Assembly: GCA_037957365.1 (NCBI GenBank) | Contig: JARHVA010001175.1 | Coordinates: 3,274,001 to 3,338,000 of the forward strand | From: Torreya grandis | Taxonomy: Eukaryota > Streptophyta > Pinopsida > Cupressales > Taxaceae | Direction of reading: 5' to 3' | Length of the DNA stretch: 64,000 nt | In this document: positions 54,141 through 64,000 of the stretch, piece by piece | How positions within the stretch are numbered: position 1 is the first letter of the stretch | How the letters are laid out: each line of letters starts with the position of its first letter | Translations under genes and position numbers: made by a program | The notes under the pieces: generated by a model | Database searches by the model: none | What the model was told of the DNA's origin: nothing | Seen by the model: only the letters and a program-made list of their open reading frames with translations

Positions 54141-56564
54141 AGTATAACTATATGGTGAAGGTGGGCCAACCCATATTACCTAGTCCCATTTGTATATGCT
54201 AGGATATATTTAGGTGGAATTATTACCATAGAGATACTACTATATTTAGATCAAATATTATTCTCTTATATTTTATACATTTTTATAAATTTATCTATAT
54301 ATTTTTGGCCTCTTTCATTGTATTTGATGACAATAGGGTGGTAATTTCCTATTGAATGAAAAAATATGTATGTTATTGAATGAACAAATGTGTTTATGAT
54401 ATAAAGGAGTACTACTGTGATATTATTAGGGTCAAACTATGATGGTATAATAGTATACATATTTACGTAGATTTACCTGAGAGGGTTTTACTAGAGGGTT
54501 GGAATTAATGACACTTTTAAATTTATAGTCATGTGAGCATATCAAAGTTATCTAGCCTATGGGAAAACCTTGGTGTCTAGGCACATCCATATATTTATGT
54601 ATATGGATGGGTGTATATGTCTAGAATTATGAGATCCAACACAAAGGAGTGCAAACAACTATTATATCAATTAACTATTAGTGAAATTATATGATAGATT
54701 TATAGAGAATTTGGTGGATGACCAAAGGACAAGGTTGAGTTAAGAGGTATTTAGTTAAACTATTAGTTTCATGATTGGTGGTTGAATGTGTAGGAGCATG
54801 TAACCTGATAATTTAGCATCATATAAGATGCTCCCCCTAAAACATATATATGGAGTTGATTGATTAGGGATCCATAGTGAGAGGGTGATATCAACCATCC
54901 TACTTTTATGGATCTAAATCCTAATACATTGGTAAACATGGACCCTAATTATTTATACACCTAATGTTGATGATGTTAGTTATACACTATCTTATACATG
55001 AAGGTGGTGAGCCCAAATGTGGCATATTTTGTTTCTAGTAGTGGTTAACAATCCTTCAAAATAGGGTGGAGTAAAAATGGGTGGAACAACTACTATTGAA
55101 CCTCAAAATTTAAATAAGATTAGGTATATGTCCATTTTAATTTTTCATTTATGAGTTTATTGATATGGATATTATTTTCATTAGGGCCTATGAGTAAGAT
55201 ATGTGATTTAGGGCCTAGTTCAAAACTTATCATTATTTGTGATTGTGATAATTTTTTTACTTATATAGAATATTTGATAGTTTTATCATCTATGTATATG
55301 ACTACATGCATGATTGGTATCCTCAAAATTCTACTTGTATAGTCACATGATCATGTCTTATTCTGCCTAAATCATTATTTTGAAGTTATGATTATATTTT
55401 GTAAAACTTATAACTTTATCTTGGACACTAATTTGATTAATTTCATAACCAAATTCATTGGTGGGACACTTAGGTGTTAATGTAATTAATTAAAATAATT
55501 TATATGGTAACCATGGTATGGTCATATTAATCCTCTAAGGCCTTGATCAGGTCAAAAGGGACTTGATGATATGTAATAAAATGAAAAAAAGAGAGAAAAT
55601 GATTAAGGTTTTGATCCTAATACAAGTCAATAATGAACAATAAATATGGAGGTAGAAGATTGGGTAATGTGAGTAAGAGTAAAAAATTAGACAAAAAATA
55701 TAGTGGTTGATTTATTAGGCCCATTTCTAGGGGCATAACACATAGTAATGCATGCCAAGATGGTGGAAGAAAAATCTAAGTTTGTTACTTAGTAAAACTA
55801 GGGTTTCTAAATAATAAAAATGAAGGTGATAGCAGGAATAAATATATGGAGAAAGAGAAGAAATTTGGAAAATAAAAAATAAAAATGGTTTTGGAGACAC
55901 AAAATTTGTAAGGAAATTTTTGAGGAATTGATAACAAACAAGCAATAAGAACTTAAAAGAAATATGAATATTTTCTATTTTAGAAATGAATGATTTTTAT
56001 CTTAGAAAATTTAGAAGTAAGAAGTTTTGTAAATGATTTATTAAAACTCAAAGATTGCATGCTAACTATTTTATTCACAATTTGATTTATTAATTTCTTG
56101 TTTAAATGTTGTGGATTATACTAGCTACTAAAATTGTTTTATGTTTTCCATTAGTGAGTTTTGTCTATGTAGGAGGTATTAATTGAACAATTTATGGTTT
56201 TGGGATATTGTAGCTATAACTGGTGTAAAAATAGGTTTATTTTTTAGAATCCTTAACTGTTGCAATAATAGTGATCATAGTATGATGATTCATAACTTAT
56301 ATTATTTGAGTAGTGATTACACACATAGTCATTATGAGTGTAGAATTTTTTGGGGGAACAAATGTAGTATGTTTGTTTAAGCCCTTGTGGATATAGAATG
56401 ATAGATATTGGTTTTGTCTTGAGTAACTAAAGTGTATTAAAAATCCTTAGCCCCCAAAAAATATTATACAAATTATGAAGGTTTTAATACAGCTAATATG
56501 AAATAATGTTATTTGTCAATATGACCTTAGATTTTATATTCATTATTTTAAAACAACCATAAAA
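54141..56564. other. Non-coding AT-rich stretch, nothing recognised
   Basis: No motif could be carried on from the PMD fragment, and no repeat or RNA gene is visible. Confidence 0.45.
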
Positions 56565-56602
56565 ATGTACATACATACATACATGCATACATACATACAT
56601 AC

Positions 56603-56650
<48 letters not shown>

Positions 56651-56671
56651 GTATATATATATATATTTATG

Positions 56672-56759
<88 letters not shown>

Positions 56760-56760
56760 C

Positions 56761-56810
<50 letters not shown>

Positions 56811-56866
56811 ATATATATACATATACATATATATATATATATATGTATGTATGTATGTATATGTAT

Positions 56867-56938
<72 letters not shown>

Positions 56939-57078
56939 GCATATGTATATATATATATGTATATGTATATATATGTATGTATATATGTATATATATATAT
57001 ATATGTATATATATATGTGTGTGTGTGTGTGTGTGCATACACACACACACACACACACATACATACATATATATAAAT

Positions 57079-57111
<33 letters not shown>

Positions 57112-57112
57112 T

Positions 57113-57149
<37 letters not shown>

Positions 57150-57195
57150 TATACTTATACTTATACATACACACACATAATGTGTGTGTGTGTGT
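56565..57195. repeat. Complex microsatellite block, 630 bp
   Basis: Alternating ACAT/TATG, TA, TG and AC tracts, mostly alternating purine-pyrimidine, with (TG)n around 56772-56804 and 57017-57035 and (AC)n around 57036-57060 and 57115-57145. Long Tyr/Ile/His/Val frames on both strands are simple-repeat artefacts. Confidence 0.97.
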
Positions 57196-59244
57196 AGTAT
57201 AGGTATATCAATGGATAGTATAGTGGATATTGATCATTTTTATGCTATGGTAATCATAGGGAGTTTCAATTTTTCATCAGGAGAGAATTTGTCCCTACAT
57301 ATCTTTCTTCAGAGAGGATTAGTTGTTCTATTTATATGAGTTAATGCAACAACTTAACTTCATATATTATTCCATCAGGGAAACAAAAATAGATATAGGG
57401 ATTATTAGTGATTATCTCCCCAATCAAGGGCATAGTTTTTTCATTTAAAATAGGTATATCTTATATCGATATTTCTTGAGAGATCCATCCACTACAAATT
57501 GACTAGAATATGGTTGTCATCCCCATATCTATAAGGTAGCCATCCATTTAGTAAATAATATTCCCTATATATATGAGCATGAGCTATGATTGAGGAATCT
57601 CTCTCTATACATGGAAAAGTTGAGCTCAAGTTGAGATATTATAGATATAGGGCCCTATTGCCCCACTTGGACCCTATCTCATCCACATATCCATCAAATA
57701 TGTAAAGAATAGACCATTGAGTTGATATCCAAATAGATCAGATCATCTATATAGAGGGGTAAGCACCCCCACCCCATAGATAGATTAATTATATATACAA
57801 CCATATATCTATAAGCACTCAACTCCAAAAATAAGCAACCAAATAAACCCCTATATATCTATAAGGTTTGTAATTAACCACATATAGAGATAGGGGCCAC
57901 ATGATCATGTTCCTAACTATATGATCTACATTGATGCACAGTGTGGAGTGAGAGAATCATGTTATATCATGAGAAGTATGATGGTCAGTCATTATCATTA
58001 TTAGGTGTGATGTGAGAAGCATGATCATGATGTGTCAATATGGAGTGTGACTATAGAGAGGCAACCATTAGCCTATATATCTATCTAGGAGGTGGATGAC
58101 CTACCCTATATATATCTATGTTATTCCACCCCATAGATAGATATATATGACATTAAATAAGATAAAATATAGAGTTCAAGGCCTCTCTAAGATAACTAGA
58201 GTGGCCTATGCTATGTATATATAGAGCATAGCATGATGTTTGATAGTTGACCTCCCCTTATGTGCGCATGACCCTATATCTATAATAAAATGATGAGATA
58301 CTACCTCAATATTAGTCTGTACCTATACTGACATCATTCATCTTCCAGCTAGCATGAAATCATTATCCCTCAATTAAGACCCAATATAGATAGGGAATCG
58401 AGTCCCTAGGGATTCAGTCTCTTGAGCATGAGCATAACTAGAGATCTTAGCATAAGGGATATAATATAGATATGGATATATGGGCCCTCAACCTCCCATA
58501 TATATAAATATGGCCTAATTCCATATAGTTAGATATATAGGGTGTCCCATACCCCATAACTCTAGTTCATATAAGGAGCCCCATAGTTTTATTTTAGAGT
58601 GTAAGCTATTAGGGCTTCCCCTCTTTATTATATATATGGGATCCCTAATATATATACATTACATATATATAGATAAGGGGTGGGGATTAGATAGATCTAT
58701 AGGTAAGTGGGTGGGGATTAGATAGATATATAGGGATCTTTATTTTAGGGTAGAGGTAGGGGCAGATGATTCTTTATATCTATAGAGGGGCAGGGGAGGC
58801 CAGAGAGTCTTAATCTCTATAGGGGTGTGGGTGTCAGGGGGAATGTCCCATATCTATTTATACCACCTATATGGAATGATATAATAATGGGAAGTCGATC
58901 TGAGATGTAATATTTCTAAGTAAGTGCATTCATGGTAGGCTTGACTATATTTACTACCATTGGGGTACCCCAACCTAAAATTTTGATAGATTATAGTACA
59001 TAATTCTAACTTAGCATAGCCATTTATATATCCCTATCCCTATCCCTATCTAAAAAGAGGCCAAAAATATCTCTCTATATGGGACCCTCCATCCCATCCC
59101 ATCTATATAGAGAGGGAGAGGGAGGGAGAGGACACCCCAACCATATAAATTTGAGTTGAGTTTAATGGGATGGATATTTGGCCCTCCTATATAGATCTAC
59201 TAAATATTTGGGAAAAGGCCACCCCAATAGGTAAAGCCCATTAA

Positions 59245-59296
59245 ACTTAACTTTATATGGTTGGGAGTGGCCCAACCCAACCATATAAAGTTAAGT
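59245..59296. repeat. Perfect hairpin, 21-bp arms and 10-base loop
   Basis: The arm ending CTTTATATGGTTGGG at 59245-59265 is the exact reverse complement of 59276-59296. Related single-arm copies (CCCAACCATATAAA..TTGAGTT) occur nearby at about 59138 and 59290-59355. Confidence 0.92.
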
Positions 59297-60488
59297 GAAT
59301 TTGAGTTAGTTTAAATGGCTAGATATTTGAGAGAGGGCCAATATAGAGTTGAGTTTAATTTAATTATTTCAATATCTATTAATTATGGATTAGATAGAGA
59401 TTGAGGGGGTTGCATAGTCATTATTAAATATGGATTTTTATGGTGGCATGGTATGTATTAACCATGTCTATGGGGACCACATATATATATTTAGATAGAG
59501 TTTTAGATTTATTAATTTGATCTGATAGTCTCTATCTATCTAGATTGGCGGCTAGATAGCCAGATAGCTAGATAGACCATAAATAGAGTAGGGGAATATA
59601 GTTATAAGACAATATATATGGGGTAAGGCATATACAATATAGATCTATAGGGGTCATCCCATATAGAGAGATAGCTAGATAGTCAAATAAACCATATATA
59701 GAGATGGGGGCCATATAGATATAGGGGGATATATAGATGGGGTAGGGGTAGGAGAGGAGGGACCATATAGATTAGGCCCCAAATCTTTGTATAGTCACCC
59801 CTATATAGATTTTTATTGAGATAGATATAGAAATAGAGATAGGGATAGAGTTTCATTAACATTAGCATTGATATTGAGTTTAGATATATATGGGTGTAGC
59901 ATAGAGTTTAATTGGCCATAGTCTAGATTTTCATTAGCCCTTACCCCCTAGATATATTCTATATATTGATTGATATATTCTCTTGATCCCCTATCTCTCT
60001 ATGGGTTTATTATCACTCACCCCCTATATATAGATAGGGAGATAAGGTATTTTCATAGATATATAGGGGTACCCTAGAGATTATCTGGGGGGCATGAACT
60101 AAAGAGATTGAGGGATAGATCCAATTGATTACTATGACTATAAGCAGTCATCATTGGTCGAGATGGAGAGAATGACTCTCTAGAGTCTAATCGGTGCCCA
60201 ACCCCCCTCTCACATTTAGCAATAATTTACTATCTAAATTCCATATGTTATATTAGAATTTTGGGTTGGGGACCCACCACATCTATCTCATACCCCATGG
60301 TAGGTAGGATCTAGAGTGTATCCCAAAGATAGTATATGATTCACTTAAGGGAGGGTAGATGGGTAGAATCAACTAGTGAATTGATCAGATCACCTATATA
60401 GAGGGGGCATATAGATATCAATATCATTAATATGTGGGCTATATAGTGGAGGCCTTCATCGAGACCCTAAATATATATATGGCCTCTC

Positions 60489-60491
<3 letters not shown>

Positions 60492-60558
<67 letters not shown>
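60492..60558. repeat. (TA)n microsatellite
   Basis: About 33 TA units. A (CT)n block (about 60627-60648) and another (TA)n (60651-60680) follow. Confidence 0.97.
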
Positions 60559-60560
<2 letters not shown>

Positions 60561-60647
60561 CAACACAACCCATCCCAGCTATATAGATGAGGTGGTATCC
60601 CAGTGTACTAAAGATACCCTAACTCTATCTCTCTCTCTCTCTCTCTC

Positions 60648-60682
<35 letters not shown>

Positions 60683-60780
60683 TTTATACCCAACCCAACC
60701 CATCATAGCTATATATTCTATTCTCCCCTAGCTATATAGATGAGGTGGTATCCCAGTGTACTAAAGATACCCTAACTCCA
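60559..60780. repeat. Direct duplication of a 70-90-bp unit
   Basis: CCAACACAACCCATCC...GAGGTGGTATCCCAGTGTAC to CCTAACTC at 60559-60626 is repeated, almost unchanged apart from a 20-base insertion, at about 60687-60780. Microsatellites lie between the two copies. Confidence 0.9.
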
Positions 60781-61032
60781 TCCATTTGTAGCTAAATTGA
60801 CTAATCCCTATCCAAAAAATTTAGCCTTGCCCCTTGTCATAAATAGTGGTAGTGGACCTATTGAGTTGAGTCAATGAGGAGATATTCTCAGATCTCTATG
60901 GGATGAGTTCCTTAGAATAGATAGACATGGCCCTGTATATATATTTGGGCCCTAAACATATCTCCCCTCTCTACATATGGTCTATCTAATCACCACCTCT
61001 TTCTATATATATCTAATTAATCCCCACACTAT

Positions 61033-61146
61033 ATAGATAGATATAGATAGAGAGATAGAGATAGAGATAGACAGAGATAGAGATAGAGATAGAGATAGAG
61101 ATAGAGATAGAGATAGAGATAGAGATAGAGATAGAGATAGAGATAG
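61033..61146. repeat. (GAGATA)n hexanucleotide repeat
   Basis: About 17-18 units of AGAGAT with a single GACAGAG interruption near the start. Confidence 0.97.
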
Positions 61147-61179
61147 GTTTTATTGGATTGTATTGGCATTGGCCCCTAG

Positions 61180-61180
<1 letters not shown>

Positions 61181-61230
<50 letters not shown>
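61181..61230. repeat. (TG)25 microsatellite
   Basis: Fifty uninterrupted bases of TG. Confidence 0.98.
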
Positions 61231-61233
<3 letters not shown>

Positions 61234-62930
61234 GTTAGATGGAATTTATTTGATAGGAGTACTCAAGCTTGATATCATGCTAGACTTTTGAGAGCTTGTA
61301 TAAATCTTGATAAGAGTACTTAATCTTACAATAGATATCACTTGAACCACCAACCATATCTTTTATCTCCTCAACTATAAGTTAAGATATATAGGGGGAT
61401 ATATATATATATCCCCCTATATATATTAACTCACCCCCATTCTGTATATATAGAGACAATCAATGTCATCACTAACTATTATATTGGGGCTTGGAAGTAT
61501 AGTATATGGCTTAAGAATATAGTCTAACCCATCTATCAGGTATAATAAAGAGTCTCTATCTATTAGGTAAGATAGATATTCATATGGATTAACCATATAT
61601 TATATATCTATAGAGATAAATCATATGTATCTCAAGATATTAGGTAAGATAGATCAATATCGGGTTACTCGTAAGTAAATATATGGCTCGACCCTCTATT
61701 ATATATTTATAGAGATCAATCGTATATATCTCTAGGAGATACTCAAGACACTCACTATATATCTAATCTATAATATATTAGAGAGGGTGGCTCGGCCCTA
61801 TATTATATATCTATAGATCTAGATTGACCCTCTATTATATATCTGATATAGTTAGGCCCTTTATTATATATCTATAGATCCATCTCAAAATTATAATCTA
61901 TATCTGATATATCTTGTGTAAGATATAAGGGAGATATAGAAATGGTATGTAATTTAGAGTATATCCCTATTCTATCTCCATATAGTTATAAACATTCAAT
62001 GGTATACACTAGATATAAAGACACTCACTATCTATCTATCTAATAAACTATCTAAGGTGTGCATCTTATATATCTGGGCATCATGGTATGTATCTATACT
62101 CAATGGTCTATCACCATATAGATATAGATGTTTGATGGTATACTAATACATATAAGTAACCCCCCCTCTATATAGATATGTCCAACCCCCTCTATATAGC
62201 TATATATCTCTATGGGTGGGGTCCCCCTATATATCTTACCCATGTGGTGAGTGGGGTTTGTCAAGAGGCTTGGATTGATCTAACCCCCATTCAATTATAT
62301 CAATGGAGTGGGGAAAATTGAGATGCTTGGATCACTCCCTTTGATCTAGAGTCACACATATAGAATAGATGGCCCCAACTAGCATGGGAGGCTTGGATTG
62401 CTCCCTTTTTTCTAATCTATAAACCCGATATCAAGATTAGTGAGGGAATTTATGCCTATATATCTATATGGGAGTCTATATAGGGCATTCAAAAGTTGAT
62501 AGGACATAAACTAAGTCTAGATAAGGAATTCTTGATAAACTATATAAAAAGGGTTTGATCTATACTCTATCTATAGATAGGGCCAATCTCCATGTTCCCA
62601 AATAGATCTATAGGGCATCTCTAATATAAATAGGACATTCTTGATCTTAAATGTTTCTAGATCTATATATAGGGAATATATCATAAATAATATATGTGGA
62701 TGTGGGCATATTATATATCTTTTTTGCACAGTCTATATTTAATTTAGATACGGGGTGGGAGGGCATAGTCTATATTCATTATGGATTAGATAGAAATAGA
62801 GGTAGGTGGCACAGTCTAGATTCACTATCGATTTCTATGGGGACAATATATAGTTAGTTAAGATATTATCTATGTGCTCCTATATAGATTTAGATTAGAG
62901 TTAGATAGAGTTTAGTTTAGTTTCATTTCA

Positions 62931-63196
62931 TATAGTTTAGTTTACTTTATATAGAGGGGAGGGCCCCTCTATATATATCTAAGTCCCCACATATATATAG
63001 AGTGGGGGAGGGGTTGAAAAAAAAAACTATATATATTTGGCCACTCTCTATATAGATTAGAATTAGATAGAGTTAGTTTGGTTTTATAGAGGGAAGAGGG
63101 GCCCAAATATATAGTTCTAATTTCTCCCTCTCTATATAGATTAGAGTTAGATAGAATTAGTTGAGGGGCCCTCCCCTCTATATAAACTAAACTATA
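62931..63196. repeat. Inverted repeat of about 34-39-bp arms, 266 bp overall
   Basis: TATAGTTTAGTTT...TATATAGAGGGGAGGGCCCC (62931-62969) is matched in reverse complement by 63163-63196 (GAGGGGCCCTCCCC...AAACTAAACTATA), with a small indel. The outermost bases would be TATAGTTTAG/CTAAACTATA. Size and shape suit a MITE-like or foldback element, but no target duplication is clear. Confidence 0.6.
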
Positions 63197-63444
63197 ATTA
63201 TATGGGATAGGGTTGGAAATCCCAAATGGATATTCTATATATCCATCTAGATGTCATGTCGAGTGCATCTATAGTCATAGTTAGCACTCAACCAATGGTT
63301 TACCCCTCCATTATAGAGCTTGAGCCTATATCTGATATCAAATAACCTAATTGATAACTAACCCAAACACAATATCTATATAAGGAAGGGGATAAAGGGA
63401 ATAAAATGATAGAAGAAGTTAAACAATGATCCGTAAACTCATGT

Positions 63445-63450
<6 letters not shown>

Positions 63451-63479
<29 letters not shown>
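63451..63479. repeat. (TA)n microsatellite
   Basis: About 14 TA units; a longer block follows at 63734-63776. Confidence 0.95.
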
Positions 63480-63485
<6 letters not shown>

Positions 63486-63727
63486 AATTCACGTATATTA
63501 TATCTAGTTACTTATGTTTCCCATCCCATACAGTCACCCTATAGTGATTCATGTTACCCATCCCATAGAGTCTTGTTACCCATAGATTTATGTCATTATT
63601 TAATCTATAGTGTGACTATATCTATATTCCTATCTTGGTTATATAGGGTCCATTCATGTTATCTAATTGATTGCCCACCCACTTATTTGATCTACCCATA
63701 TATATTTATTCTATCTAGGTGACACTC

Positions 63728-63733
<6 letters not shown>

Positions 63734-63776
<43 letters not shown>
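63734..63776. repeat. (TA)n microsatellite
   Basis: About 21 TA units. Confidence 0.95.
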
Positions 63777-63778
<2 letters not shown>

Positions 63779-63982
63779 GTGGCCATATATATCTAGAGGG
63801 ACCCCATAGATATGTGTGTGTGTGTGTGGTTGGAACTTGACTCCCCTTCCCCCAAGATAGATATAGATTTCAAGAACCCCTACCCCCTAGATACATATAG
63901 ATTCTAAGAACCCCCACCAAAACCCTTGATAGCCCTCCCCCATTTATCTATATATCCCATATAAATAGGGGTGAATCCACTG

Positions 63983-63994
63983 TGGTATCAGATT
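63983..63994 (+). other. Possible tRNA-Met primer binding site at the window edge
   Basis: TGGTATCAGATT matches the first ten bases of the common plant retroelement site TGGTATCAGAGC, which pairs with initiator tRNA-Met. It follows ATCCACTG, so an LTR could end in CA at about 63980. The rest of any element would lie beyond the window. Confidence 0.35.
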
Positions 63995-64000
63995 TGGGAA

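Larger units (their letters stand above)
57196..64000. other. Compositionally distinct CTATATAGAT-rich tract
   Basis: Throughout this tract short phrases such as ATATATCTATA, TATAGAGAG, GATAGATA and CCCCTATATA recur on both strands, separated by G- or C-runs (GGGG/CCCC). This gives an appearance unlike the rest of the window. No reading frame encodes a recognisable protein. Local direct and inverted duplications are listed separately. It may be an over-long repeat element of unknown type or a hypervariable, slippage-prone region. Confidence 0.6.

Noticed and set aside
56543..57197. Open frames of 150-210 codons on both strands
   Set aside because: They consist only of Tyr/Ile/His/Val/Cys/Met repeats encoded by microsatellites.
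59030..59055. Telomere-like CCCTATCCCTAT run
   Set aside because: Only about four units and not the plant telomere motif (CCCTAAA).

Overview
The window looks like intergenic DNA of a large, repeat-rich, AT-rich plant nuclear genome. The evidence is decayed plant-type Ty3/gypsy elements, a plant-type LINE with a DUF4283/CCHC ORF1, a plant mobile domain (PMD) remnant, a decayed DNA-transposon transposase, long (TA)n/(GT)n/(GA)n microsatellites, and no intact host gene, rRNA or tRNA that I could find. Composition is very AT-rich by eye. I cannot name the species; low-GC gymnosperms such as Welwitschia, or giant-genome monocots, would fit, but that is only a guess.

Layout. 1-8.6 kb is AT-rich non-coding DNA with two tandem arrays (about 280-bp units at 776-1583, about 558-bp units at 4835-7710) and a perfect 34-bp palindrome. 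8.7-11.2 kb holds a decayed minus-strand transposase-like gene. 11.5-25.4 kb is non-coding DNA with minisatellites, a tandem duplication and microsatellites. 25.8-28.5 kb is a decayed minus-strand Ty3/gypsy chromovirus pol (RT, RNase H, integrase, chromodomain trace).

30,898-52,459 is one complete but dead Ty3/gypsy element on the plus strand, bounded by a 5-bp target duplication (GAGTG). It has giant LTRs of about 6.3 kb, a tRNA-Arg-type primer binding site, and gag, protease, an extra RVT_3-type RNase H placed before the reverse transcriptase, RT, RT-linked RNase H and integrase. Each LTR carries a 283-codon reading frame upstream of the LTR's own TATA box, so in U3, preceded in the 5' copy by a splice-acceptor-like sequence. 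The 3' LTR is itself split by a 2.08-kb minus-strand LINE with a 15-bp target duplication. That LINE keeps ORF1, the first codons of ORF2 and the 3' end, but has lost the rest of ORF2.

52.5-56.5 kb is the resumed flanking DNA with a PMD fragment near 54 kb. 56.6-57.2 kb is a complex microsatellite block. 57.2-64 kb is a compositionally distinct tract of CTATATAGAT-like sequence with hairpins, short duplications and microsatellites, ending in a tRNA-Met-type primer-binding-like motif.

Order of events inferred from nesting: chromovirus and DNA transposon decay is oldest or undated; then the giant-LTR element inserted; then the LINE inserted into its 3' LTR. LTR-LTR differences (roughly one base in ten in a short stretch compared by eye) exceed those of a 509-bp duplication inside gag (roughly 3%), so that duplication is later than the LTR insertion. 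No active gene system is present; the most unusual content is the architecture of the giant-LTR element.
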